64,000 nucleotides of DNA from Daphnia carinata (lineage: Eukaryota; Arthropoda; Branchiopoda; Diplostraca; Daphniidae): assembly GCF_022539665.2 (NCBI RefSeq), contig NC_081336.1:3984221-4048220 (forward strand), given 5' to 3'. The notes below the pieces were generated by a model. It saw nothing but the letters and a program-made list of their open reading frames with translations, was not told the origin of the DNA and made no database searches. Each line of letters starts with the position of its first letter. Positions within the stretch are counted from its first letter, which is position 1. Below are positions 11,532-23,520 of this stretch, one piece after another. The position numbers and the translations under genes were made by a program.

Positions 11532-14500
11532 ATGAACTCCGGAATTTCAAGCGGGCCTCATGGAGGTGACGACAGCCCTGACAGGGAGAAAAATGCCCTT
11601 TACGTAAGTATCTTTGTTTTTTTCAGATTAGTTTATGACTAGTATTAGCTATTAATACAATAATATGACATACAATTAGCGCAGTCGATCGATGTGAGTG
11701 GCGCATGAAGCGCAACTCTATTTTACAGTCGTAAACGTAACGCAGATGCCTTGTTTGTTAACGACGCAATTTTGCAAATCAAAAAGCTGAAGGGGTCTCC
11801 TCTGAATTCAAAATGCGTTGCAGCCCATAAGTAACAGTTAAGCTTGTTTTCCTGTGGAGCGAGAATAATTCTAGGATGTTGTGACATTAGTGATTAAAAG
11901 CCTCAGTTTGCATTCAACTGTATACGCAAATCTTTTATAAAGCACACCTAGTTAATCACCAAGTAGACGCGAAGTTATTCGCGCAGAAAAAGTGGGTCTA
12001 TTTATGAAAATGTACGAGAAGTCGGTCGGCAGTAAAGAAAAGAAAAGTTAAAAGGAAGGGCATCCTGATAGCGATGCGCGCACTTGGATGGCAAAATGCC
12101 AGAATGCGTAGTACAATAGCGATGTATAGAAACCATTTTCTATCATGTTCTTCCGTTTCCACTGGAAAAGTTAAGCTATATAAAGCCCCGAAAAAGAAAA
12201 TGATGGGCACGCCCTTTTCTTTTCATCCGATTCCAAACAAAGCTTAACTATTGATCGGTCTTATAATTAAAGAGACTCTTAGGGACGAGCTGCAAATAAA
12301 TAAAAGGATACAACATACTGAGTGATGCGCATAAATAACTTAAACCCTATTAAGTGATGCGAAAACACGAGTCGATATTGACTAACGGCAAATAGCAAAT
12401 TCATTCATTTGCAAATTTCAAACATGTTAGCAGCTATAAGACAACATTAATTTATTTCAGAAATTAGTGGATATAAACATTATCTCATTATTCAAACCCC
12501 CCGTTTCCCAAGTGTTGTCCTTCCTGTTTGACAATGGTGATACACTATCCGCATGACGCGGTGCATCTATATTTACATTAACGGCCTCTTGTAAAAAAAA
12601 AAGTTAATCCATTTCCGAGGCTCATCAATCTCTGTTGCCATAAACCGATGGCTAATTACCTACACCATTTTAAAGATTTTTTACATCCCCTTTGAGCTCT
12701 TGATTGACGCCCATAACTGCGTCTCGTAATAACAACGTTTTCACCATAGATCACGCGATTAGTTGATCCATCGATGTCTTTAGCAGCGAGACATGGGATT
12801 ATGTGGGTTTGCATTGTTTTCCGTTTACTAAAAAAACAAATAGAACGTAGCTCTATAGAGACCTGCGGCTGTTTGTTATTCTAATATCTTTGAAGTGAAC
12901 GTCCATGTTTTCCGAGAAGAAAATGAAATATTGTTGCAACGTATAAAGAAGACACATAAAATGTAAGGCTCTGCGTCAGTATATACAAAGGATCGATGTG
13001 ACGAATAGGTTATTTCGTAAACAGTCTGTTGTACAGAGATGCAGATTGCACACAATATGGGGTTTTGAGTATTTTTAAAAATAAGTTGCAGAGTCAGGCT
13101 ATTCTCGTGACAGGCGCCATTTATCTCCTCGTCTAAAAGCTATACAGCGGCAAGCCGTACATGCTGGACTGTCCAGTTTTACGGTTCCTTCCAAAGCCAA
13201 CACAAAAGGCGCTCAATATGCGCCGTACATCTTGAACGAAAGCAGAAATTTTAGTTATTTTTAAACTAGCAGTCTTTCCTGTTAGCACTACGCTTTCTTT
13301 TGATTTTCACGCTCTTCGCTGTTTTGCAACAGTCAAAAACTTCAAAATGTTGCCAAGGGCACATAACACCCAATGCAGTCGTTCCGCCACGAACGCACTA
13401 AGCAGAGCGACGTCCGTCTGTCTTCTGCGAACTGGCATAAACAAACACGTTTAATGCGTTAAAATATACAATTTCATAAAACGTACAGGACTTGACGTTG
13501 GTTTCGGTCGCTGGGCGTAGGCAAATTACCAACAGCGTTTTGGGACCCTATTAGACTAATATGCTCACATCACTCACTCATCTTCCCGTTTTCAAGTTGT
13601 TTAATCTGTTTTCGCATGACTGTAGTCACTTCTGTAACTTCTACTGTAAAACAAGAACGACAATAACGACGCAAAATTCTAATCGTTGAATTTGTTCTTA
13701 AAGTAGATTTTCACGGTCAAGCTTTTTCGTTTACGTCGACGTTTACACTCTGGTACGCTCTGCCGAACGCGAGCGTGTCTTCGAAGGCCAATCTATCAAG
13801 CTTCGTTTGTTTGGTTATTGGTCTTGTCAGAAGTCCGGCAGAGTCTGTTGATATAGACTGCTATCCAACAGTTTTTGAAATAATCGAAAACCAGAAAGCG
13901 AAATGCGTTGCAAGTGCAACTGTTATTCAAATCCAACATAATCTGAACCTATTTATGCATGACAGTAAGAAAACAGAAGCAATAACTATACTCCGTGAAA
14001 CGCAGCGAGAAAAAAATTGTGTGAATCTTGGTCTTCAATCGTACACTCCAATTACGAAACGCCTACATCCTAGAGAACACTCTAGTTTCAAACAATGGTC
14101 GCCTCGGTCATAAGATTATGCGTTTGCCAAATATAGAACTTCTGCGGTAATTCAACACCAAACGAGTTGCCCGTTACAAGTGTTGCACCAACGTTTGCCA
14201 AATCGATAGGAACGTGCTTTTTTATGATTGATGCACACACAACATGCTTTTTGGGGTTTTTGCATATCAACGCATCTGGTCTGGTGTCCAAAATCGAACT
14301 TGTTTTTTTTCATAACTTCAAATTTAATAACCATCATCGAAATTCGTTTTCCCACTGCTTTTGCTATTGTTGATTTACCACCCCGCCCTTTCTGTTGAGT
14401 TATTCGTAAGGCTGTATTCAACTAGCTATTAACGATGTTCTTGAGCATATTTTCCCAATTCCCACAGTAGGGTATTTAATGTTGGTTCTTGTTTTCCATC

Positions 14501-17500
14501 TCCGTAGTACTCATCTCTTTGCGAAAGCGTATATTGATTATAAGTCAGACGTACCGTTCTGCTTATTGCGCCAGGAAATGGTGATCATCCAAGACAGATC
14601 CCATCAATGGTCTATTACGTTTGCCTAATGCTGGTTTACTATTGGGAAGAACCACCGTCAAGCCAAAATCGAACGGTAGATTAAGGGAATAAAAGGGGGG
14701 AGTTGTACACACTGCGTCAACAAGGAAGCGAATGCGGCTAGGGTAGAAGTGGGAAGAAAGGGATCTCATCGATCCTTAGTTCCGACCGCTCGTATTATCG
14801 TTGTTACAAAAGAGTAGTGATCTAAGAACTACTAGTTTACACCATCTATTCAGTGTTATTGTGCTAAATTGTCGTAAAACGTGTTTTCTGGCACCAAAAA
14901 CAGACGTAAAAACGACGACCACGTTGCTGTAACTGACCAAGATTTTGATTTTTAAGTTTTTCAACGCTCAATCAAAATGGCTGCCATGGGGGAAGAGGCA
15001 AAATTCTATGCTGAAGAGGTACTGTGTTTCAAAGCCGATACTTTTTTCTGTGCTGTGTAGTTTAGCGTCATAACACGACAACAAAACAAACAAACAACAC
15101 AAAAAAAATCTAATTTTGATTTAAAGGACGTTACAAGAGTTAGAAATACAAATCCAAAGTCAAAAGTCCAAATTATTTACGTTTCTTTATTATTTATTTG
15201 TAATGTTTTTACGGAGGGTTTGGTTGGGGAAAATGGAAGATACCTAAAGGTATTATGTTAAGCCTTTGACTTTTGTATTCAAAATTCGAAAACAAAAATG
15301 CCTTCGTCGCAACGGCCAAGCTGGTCGGAATACACAACGCTGTGTACAAGTATTCCCGTAACATAAGCAAAGGTACTATAATCGGACCAGTCCAACGTGC
15401 ATCGTAAACAGTGGACTAACGATCGATAGTTTCGTGACACTGCCTCTTTTATTTTACACGCTACTGCCGTACCAATGCTTGTACAGAATTCCATAAATGG
15501 AAATATAGTTTGCTTAAAAATAAAATGTATTCTGTTATGTGTCACGGCAAACGAAAGGGCAAGTTGATTGATTTTTTGAAACCCACTCGCTTCAAAAAAT
15601 AAGGTGATCAAATAAAAAAGACAAGACGAAACGCCGAGTAAAAAACAGGAAAATCAATGTGCGTGTTTATAGTGCTATGCAAAGTAAATTTCCGTTTGCG
15701 CCTTTATTCATTTAATGTACCTACAAATGTACGATATTCAAAGAAATGAATGTTAATAACCAAGTTTTGCGATTGTTCGTGCAAATAGGAATTGGTTGCA
15801 TCGGCTCCCAGTCGGAAGAATTGGAAAGGAATGCTTATCGCCATCTGTGTCATTGTTGCCATACTCGGTAATTTCGTATGATTTTTTTATTCAAATTTAT
15901 CTGAAGAATTTAATTTTCTTTAATTATTATTCTAGGTTGCATTCTGGCTTCGGTTATTGTGATGACTCCGATGGATGATGGACCCCGTGTAAAAGGTATT
16001 GTTTCATTCCTCTTCATCAATATTCAAACGATCGACAGGATAAGTCGCAAATGAATGGTCAATACGAAATGATCTGTTGCTAATGTACTTAAAATTCAAC
16101 GACATTGTCGTTGAAAGCGAGTGGTGTGTACGTACGAAAGAGCGGGCCATCCATTTTTTTTTTAACTATTCGCAATTAAATGGTTTATTGTCTTCTTACA
16201 TCCGTTTTGATTTCGTACTCCATCGTTAAAGACGCTCTCTTTGTATACTTCGCTCAGTATTTAACGACAACAGAGCTCAAACAAAGCAAATGAACGTGAA
16301 AGGCAATGATGATGGTAGCAATGGACCAGTGCCAGAGTCATCTCATGCCAAAGTAAAGTGTGTAGATCGTATTTAATTGCAGTACTATTTTTTTTAACGG
16401 TTTTTGTCTTTATATGGCCGATGTCAATGTTGTACTTTTTCATTTCTATACCCAGAGAAGTTAATGTAATGCCAGTAAGAATACTCGGAAAGAGTGGATG
16501 AAATTGTTCAGACTTCCACGGAAGTGGGTATCAGCTTTTTCCCTATCGCTCCGTTGTCCGAGAAACAAAATTGGAAGCTCCACCGTAACATCAATTTTGT
16601 TTAGATTTCAGTTGACAGTTTCTTGATAAGAACGCAACTTTCGCCATAAAGCGTATAGATAAGTTGTCCTGTAGAGATGATTTTCTTTTTCCAAGAACTT
16701 AATATTTTAATACTTTTATTTATAACCATAGGATCGAGATTTTCCTTAGACGATGTGCTAGGCGACAAATTCCAGCCTTTGACATTCAACGGATCTTGGT
16801 TAAAAAATAACCAGCTGCTGCTTACCGACGCAAATGATAATCTGCAAATTTTGGATGCTCCCAGTGGCACGCTCCAACCTCTTTTATTCAACGAATCCAT
16901 CGTAAGTTTAACATATCAAATATTCCATCCAAAAATCATTTTCAATTTTTAATTATCAAATACCGTGGAGATGTATAGATCTTAAACTAAAAAAAATGTG
17001 TACGTTATTCGAAATCCTACATGTCTGAAAACAGCCTGTGCCGCCGGGATCAAAATTTTCTTTATCGCCGGATAACAGATTTCTCCTCCTCACAACAAAC
17101 TACAAAAAGGTGAGTTTGTAAAAACATGAACTCTACAACTGAGATACCCAAACAAGTGATGCTTGCGTATTTACCACGACGTAAAAGTTGATTGCCGTCC
17201 ATTCAAGTAATCAAATATTTTTCTGGATTTTAAAGAAACCGGCAAGCAGCGAAGAATTCGAGGCGAAAGTTTACGATCTTTCCACAGGGTAAATAGACAG
17301 CCTCCCAAAAAAAAGTACGAAGAAGTCTTCTAATGATGGCTTCTCTAACATCAATAGAATTGTTTATCCCATACCATTCGCCTCTCCGGATGAACGTGTG
17401 CCCATCCAGGCCGCAATGTGGAGCCCCAGTACACGCAGTGGGGCACTTGTATACTGCCACCAAAATGACATTTATTACATTCCCGATGTAACCGTGGATC

Positions 17501-20400
17501 AAACGGAGAGACTTACTTCAGACGGATCTTTTAATGGGATATCTAATGGCATACCCGACTGGACGTATAGAGGTAAAAGCAAAATAACCACCGCATATTT
17601 TTATTATACCAATTTCTTTTGTAATATTATATATCTTAAAGTAATGGTTTCACCAGCAATGTCCAAGCAACCAGCCCTATGGTTCTCAGAATCTGGTGAT
17701 CGCTTGTCGTATATTACGTTCAACGATACTGCTGTACCTGAGATCAGACTTCCAATTTACAGCGAACCTGATTCATTTGAGTTGTACACTGAACAAGTCA
17801 TTATTCGCTACCCGACGGTATATTGACCCAACGTGTAGGATAATAGCTGTTCTAATTAGTATGACTATTGTTTCTACAGCCATCATCGACCATTCCTCGC
17901 GTTAGTTTGCACGTCGTTGATTTGATGGAGAAAGATATTGTCAAGCAATTACGTCCGCCTCTCAGCATCAGAGATCAGTAATTTCAAATTTTCTTTTGTT
18001 TACAAGAATAGTTGTATTTAAAACATTTTCCGCTTGTATTGTTTCAAGGGAATATTACCTAACAATGGTGAAATGGGTTAACGACCAAAGAATCTGCGCA
18101 ATTTGGACACTGCGCTCGCAAAATGTTTCGCTGATTTCATTTTGCGACGCTGGCCCTTGGCATTGTCAAACGGTAAATTTCTTGACATTCAAAATCAGAA
18201 AACTTCTTGATTTCCTTATCACAATATTATTTTTTGAATACGCTGTTTCGAATACTCGGCATATCAAAGTGTGAAAATTAATAACGCAGTTTTATGGCAG
18301 GTATCCACCATCGAGAGCGGATTGAAAGGTTGGCTCGATGTTGGCGCTGATATGTTGTTCCACCCCGATGGAAATTCGTTCCTTCATTTGGCGCCAGTTC
18401 AAATTGATCACACGGAAGAATACTTTACGAACATCGTCATGGTTGACGCAGTCAAAAGACATTCGTGGCCGGTCACACAGTACAAATCGGAAATTCATCG
18501 CCTGCTCGGATGGGACACCAACAATGGGCGTAACCTTGTGTGAGTCACGCTAAGTCCCAATTTTACATAGCATTAAGCATAGCGCGTTTGTTTTCCTCGC
18601 CTTTGTATTCCCATCGACCGCTATCGAATTGATCCTAAGCGTTTTTTTTCAAACATTGCATCCCCATTCTTTTAAAGGTATTACGCCGCATCAGCAGAAA
18701 GAGGCAAGTCAAAAAGACAGATGTACAAAGTTGAAATCAACGGTCAAAAAGCTGATCACAACACGGTTGAATGTTTGACTTGCTCCATACTTGCTCGTCA
18801 TTTGGAGGAGCCTCCCACATTATCTAGCCCTTCGCCTTCGCCCGGTTCTCGATCAGCTTCGTCCAAGTCCCAATTGAAGCTTTCGATTTATTCAAATTTC
18901 ACGAGCTCACATCCTCACCAATATCACGCCAACTCTTCTTGTCATTATTCCAACGCCATACTAAGTCCAAGTCTCGAGTATTACGTGCACGAATGCTTGG
19001 GCCCCTCTATTCCATATGTGGAGGTTCGCTCCCTTCCGGCCAACAAATTAGTCAAGTTGCTTCAAACTAACCAGCAGTTGCACGAAGATTCTCTTGATAA
19101 AGCCTTCCCTCGTAAAATTCAACTTAAAGTGCCATTGCTGGTTGATAATACTCCGTGGAAGAGGAGCAAGCCGGATTACGTGGCAGTTGAACTTTACCTA
19201 CCACCCGGTTTGAAAGAGGAAGAGTCGACAGTCTATCCTTTACTTGTCTGGACGTAAGAAAATCGTTTTTCCAAAATACTAATTGCTATAAAACTAAGAT
19301 CATTATGCAAACCTAAACTTGCTGTTTTGTTTTTTCCCTTTAACAGATCGGACGAGCCTTCGACTGTAAGCATCACTGAGGAATGGAAAATAGACTGGGT
19401 ATGTTGCATACCTTACCGAACCAATTAAAGTTCAATTTCTGAAATATTTATGTTTTTCGTATCAAGGCAACTTATATGGCCAGCAGTAGAGACGTGATTG
19501 TAGCGAAAATCGATCTACACGGATCACAAGGAAGTGGCCTTTTACTCCGCAATTCCATTTACAGGCAACCTGGAGTTTTAGAATCGGTAGATTTAATCCA
19601 AACAACAAAGTAAGGCCCCTGTTTCTGACTAGATTATGTCGCGCATTCTCCAATTAAACATTTTTTGAATGATGCACATTTCCTCTGCCTTTTGCAGGAT
19701 ATTACAGGAAACTTTCCCGTTCATCAGCCCGATTAAGACAGCCCTAATTGGTGCCCATTACGGTGGTTTCCTTTCCATTTACACGTTGGCAAACGATCCA
19801 GGTGCAGTCTTCGGTTGTGCAGTTGCGATATCACCAGTTTCTTCATGGAAGACACTTGGTAATTCCTGATAGTTTACGAAAAAAATTTACGTGTTTAAAA
19901 ATATGACATTTTCTAAACAGCTGCTCCTTACGCTGAACGTTACCTCGGCCTTTTGAGTGAACGTGACGGACAGCGGCATTATTTTGAAGCTGATTTGACT
20001 ACGTGCACGAAGAATTTGCATACAAAAAAATTGTTTATCTTACACGGAACTCTTGAAGAAAAGTTTCACGCGACTCATTCGATGCTGATCGCAAAAAATC
20101 TCATCGAAAAAAGATTTTCATTTCAACAGCAGGTAATAGCCACTTCGAATACTTGCAGTAGCATGTAAAATTTAAATCTCTTAGGGAGTAAAACGTTGCT
20201 TGTTATCACGCGATATATATTTTGATGAATATATTAGCGATTAATTGATTTATTTCTTTTGATAGTTGTACCCAGACGCCAATTATCAGTCGATGTTGCG
20301 CAACGCCCAAATGTACGAGAGCATTGACAAATTCCTGAACGGCTGCTACGATGGAAGAGAAATGCCTGAGCTAGACAATACACTCCACAAAGGAGAATAA
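11532..20400 (+). CDS. DPP10: Dipeptidyl peptidase-like type II membrane protein (DPP6/DPP10 type), catalytically dead
   Basis: Type II membrane glycoprotein of the DPP4 family. Vertebrate DPP6/DPP10 are non-enzymatic auxiliary subunits of Kv4 potassium channels. Exons: 11532-11603, then 15789-15867, 15936-15995, 16732-16901, 17035-17109, 17236-17288, 17358-17572, 17642-17817, 17880-17977, 18049-18172, 18301-18539, 18678-19253, 19347-19398, 19467-19609, 19698-19858, 19921-20132 and 20266-20400. Phases close to 880 codons (879 aa). Visible parts: the juxtamembrane signature NWKG plus a transmembrane segment (IAICVIVAILGCILASVIVM), the beta-propeller landmark REYYxTMVKW-like (EYYLTMVKWVND), and the alpha/beta-hydrolase domain from about 19100. 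The nucleophile motif reads G-A-H-Y-G-G (DPP4 has G-W-S-Y-G-G), the Asp position reads E (GTLEEKFH), and the His position reads Y (YPDANYQS), so no peptidase activity is expected. Several N-x-S/T sites are present. An alternative first exon lies at 14977-15018. The symbol follows the vertebrate family; a one-to-one orthologue was not tested. Confidence 0.9.
12211..14976 (+). other. Intronic or promoter-proximal stretch of the DPP-like gene, nothing recognised
   Basis: If transcription starts before 11532 this is first-intron sequence. If it starts near 14.8 kb it is upstream of the second promoter. Short open frames (13775-14113 +, 14152-14421 -) have no recognisable domain. No RNA gene or repeat array was seen. 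Confidence 0.4.
14977..15018 (+). CDS. DPP10: Alternative first coding exon of the DPP6/DPP10-like gene
   Basis: ATG opens a 14-codon exon (MAAMGEEAKFYAEE) ending in GAG before GTACTG. It ends in phase 0, exactly like the upstream first exon at 11532-11603, so either can join to the exon at 15789 that carries the membrane segment. The predicted cytoplasmic tails differ fully in sequence (24 versus 14 residues before the shared part). In vertebrate DPP6 and DPP10, alternative promoters give different short N-termini in the same position of the protein. That supports the reading, but transcript data are needed for proof. Confidence 0.6.
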
Positions 20401-23400
20401 TATTTTAAATCCCTTATCATATTATACATATAAACCAATTTGTGTATCAATGCTAGTCATCCTATGCTAAAATCTTAACTGAATAACTTAACATGCGCAC
20501 CATCCTTCCATAATTTATTCTTGATCTCACGACGTCATAGTCTGCTGACTCCCTCAATTTTACTCACTGCATCAAACATTACTGAAATATTAATCACGCA
20601 CATTTATTTGTATCTAGAATGCGATTGTATATTTATTACGTGTTTTCTACTCCACTTCAAGTTTCATCGTAGAACAACCAACGTTTACCGATACATATAT
20701 TTTCGTTGTATAATCCGCTGTCTTCATTTTTGTGATTAAATTTCGTATGACCCTAAAACATCTCCGACACATACACTGTGTAGCCTATAGGCCATATAGC
20801 CTAAACGAATTTTCATTTCAATACTGCTGTCTTTTTCGCAGACATCTTTTCGTTTTTCATAGTCGATTGCGTAACAAAGGTTGTTAAGCAAAGGAAAATA
20901 AGGGAGAGGTTAAAACTAACATTTTATTAAGCCTGCTTTCCATACAAAATTTAAGCAAAAATAAAAGTTATTAACTAAAATATACTGTAGCTCTTCAAAT
21001 ATACGACTTAAATTGAAAATTGATTAGTGCAATTTCATCAACACTTATAGCCACAAAATGTACAGAAAGTAGTTCTGTACGCCACCGCTAGAACTAAACT
21101 AAAGGGGAAAGGGAAAGAGAGGGAATGGACCTGCTATATAAGGCTCGGAAATAGGTGTAGAAATCCATGTTCTTAGTCACTGCTGTCGCTGGAGATAAAG
21201 TAGTACTGATAAAAGTGGTAAGGCTTGCAGAAAATTTTAATTGTATTTGTTAGTTGTCTTTGACGTCTAAACTTGTGCGTTGGTGTTTAGTGTAATTTGG
21301 TAAATCGTATATTGTTTCACTTTAAGTTTCAGTGAGCATCACTGATGTGGCACACAAGCATGTATTGCGAAGACCACGTGTCCTTCAAATTTTCTCCAAT
21401 TCTATCGTCAGCCTGTTTCTTACTAACTGATGTATCCAAGAAACTCAGATGATTTTACTGCAAAGGTAGATGAAATTTTCATTTTTCAGTTTTTCTATAT
21501 CAGTGATGACAATTTATTTCCTAATGACTGTGCTGGACAGTTAGCATTAGTCTTTCGCTCCTATCTGATAGTGGCACAGGATTTCATTCTGCCTTTCCTG
21601 CAACTCATCACTAAAGATCATTGTTTTGGATTGGGATTTCAGGTTGTATTCTGTTTGTCCAATGGGTATTGTTGATACTGAGACCAGTTGGGTGAATGTC
21701 TCTCGGGTGACTTTTCCAAATTGCTGTGGTTTTCGCCTAAGGTATTGTTGCATTTGTTAGTGGCATATCTTTCAAGGTGGTAGGTGATAACTTCATTCTT
21801 AATCAGCCTGATTCATAATCTTATTCTTCAGGATTGCCCTGTATGATGCTTGACCACGTCTGCAAGCATTTTGGCAGCTTTTGTTGTCAGTTATGGAGGT
21901 TGGTGAGATTCATTTATTCAATTAGATTTTTATTCTTATGATTAAATTTAGTAGATGACAATTCATGAAGGTTTTTTGTATTAGCTCTAAATGAAAAGAG
22001 TTTGGTACAAGAGTGTATTCTATTTTGGGGTTCTTTAAACAGATTTGTCATGTTTAGGTTTTCTGTGTTCATGCTGCTGAGATGTGTTCACAGTGAGGGA
22101 GGCTCCTCCTGCTTGCAAATCCCGCTGAGGTAACATAAATTCCCTTTTAAAGGTGTTGTCTTTGATGTGCAGATTAGTTTACCAAGTCTGGTAGTTACTT
22201 GCAAAATGTGGTCGTTTTACGTGTCTGCTGTTGACTGTTTCTTACCGTTACCCTTGTGTTTTTTAGGGATTGGAGCGCTCCTTTTTGATTTCTTGCGGTT
22301 GCTGTTCCAGAGGAAGTGAAGCGTTAGTTGTTTTGTGGTAGAAAGATTACTATTCAGGTTTTTAAGAGGAAGATTTAGTTATTTTGTATCAACCCAATTT
22401 AAGTTGAGGGAGGGAATATATATAATTTCATTTTATGCATTACATCAACCTCCTCCGGGAATCGATTGTAGGATAATTGCGTTATCACGCCAATGCTCTC
22501 CCATTGAGCTACAACTTATGTCGTAATTGTTAAAACCCCTAGATATTCCAGTGTTTCACCAAATACTTAGATTATTTCTGGATGGTCGGTTTGGGGGCGA
22601 TGGAAGAATGATGGCCAGGGATCTTACCGTTTTGGGACTGGAATCCTTGCCCAGCAGCCTCTCTCCAAATGGTATTGGCTTGATCAGGGATACTATGAAC
22701 ACCATGCCCAGCTGCCCATGCCGGGTATCCTTCTTCCATCTTGAATTAGCCTAAGAAACCAGGCCCAACTGCCCTACCAAACTACTCTTCAAGATACCTA
22801 TCAGATGTGCATCGTGAGACAAATACTTAGGGCGATCGTTTATTCGGAATTTGAATTCCATGTGTCCATACAAATATAAGATGATCAACTGGAATTCAAA
22901 TTCAAAATTTTGCACGCACCAATGGAAATGCATTACTTTACATTGCAGCGCAATTTGACGAGCAATCGCGCATAGGTATGCGAAATGTATCAAAAGCCAC
23001 GCGAAAGTCTGATGTAAGATTAAGTTCTTTTGCGAAGGATTTTTGGGTGAATTCAATTTTTGAATAATAATCTTGAAAATATAACGTATACGTCCATAAA
23101 ATAAAATTGTGACATAAATAAGGAAATGTTCAAATTAGTGAACAGTGCAGAGCAGCAACACGACAGTAAAAAAATATTTTTTTTTTTTTAAATTTGTGTT
23201 GACAACTCACAATTTAAAGTCTTGCAACTTTGAAAGGGCAAAATAGCCGATTTCTCTTTTGTAATGGGCAACCCTCTAAGTACTTGCATAAGTAATGCTT
23301 CAATACTTGGAATAGCTGAAACAAGCAGTTGTGATAAAAAAAAGTATCAGCACCACTGGCAAGAATGTAAACATGAAGACTTGTTATGGTTTTTTTTACA

Positions 23401-23500
23401 ATTGTTACAAATGGCAGATGGGGTGAAACCATAGTATGACGAAATGGCCTGACCACGTTTGGCAACCGCAAAGTACGCTACAGCGCTAGCACGATGCAAC
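20401..23500. other. 3' flank of the DPP-like gene and accessory sequence without a recognisable gene
   Basis: The first few hundred bases are A/T-rich and likely include the 3' UTR. Further on are short open frames on both strands (21430-21675 +, 21547-21753 -, 22527-22754 +, 22751-23056 -, 23214-23471 -) that I cannot assign. Around 22835-22905 the word GGAATTTGAATTCCA recurs inverted as TGGAATTCAAATTC, a small hairpin. A tRNA-like fragment lies at 22452-22515. The look is that of decayed mobile-element sequence, but no transposase motif was identified. Confidence 0.4.
22452..22515 (-). repeat. Degenerate tRNA-like fragment (box A and box B)
   Basis: On the minus strand the run TAGCTCAATGG matches a pol III box A, and CAATCGATTCC about 40 bases further resembles box B. 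The D-arm GCTC...GAGC pairs, but the anticodon and T stems contain mismatches and no paired acceptor stem was found. It is therefore better read as a tRNA-derived repeat or relic than as a working tRNA gene. Similar modules occur in the foldback element at 25.9-26.3 kb. Confidence 0.45.
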
Positions 23501-23520
23501 TATGGCAATCCGTTTTACCC
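23501..23520 (+). repeat. Left copy of a 20-bp inverted repeat (putative transposon end)
   Basis: TATGGCAATCCGTTTTACCC is the exact reverse complement of 28793-28812. Past a poly-C tract, both ends continue inward with a TTTGGCC/ATTGGCC-plus-T-run similarity. Outermost bases are TA on both sides, which would fit a TA target site, but TA dinucleotides are too common for this to prove it. Confidence 0.55.
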
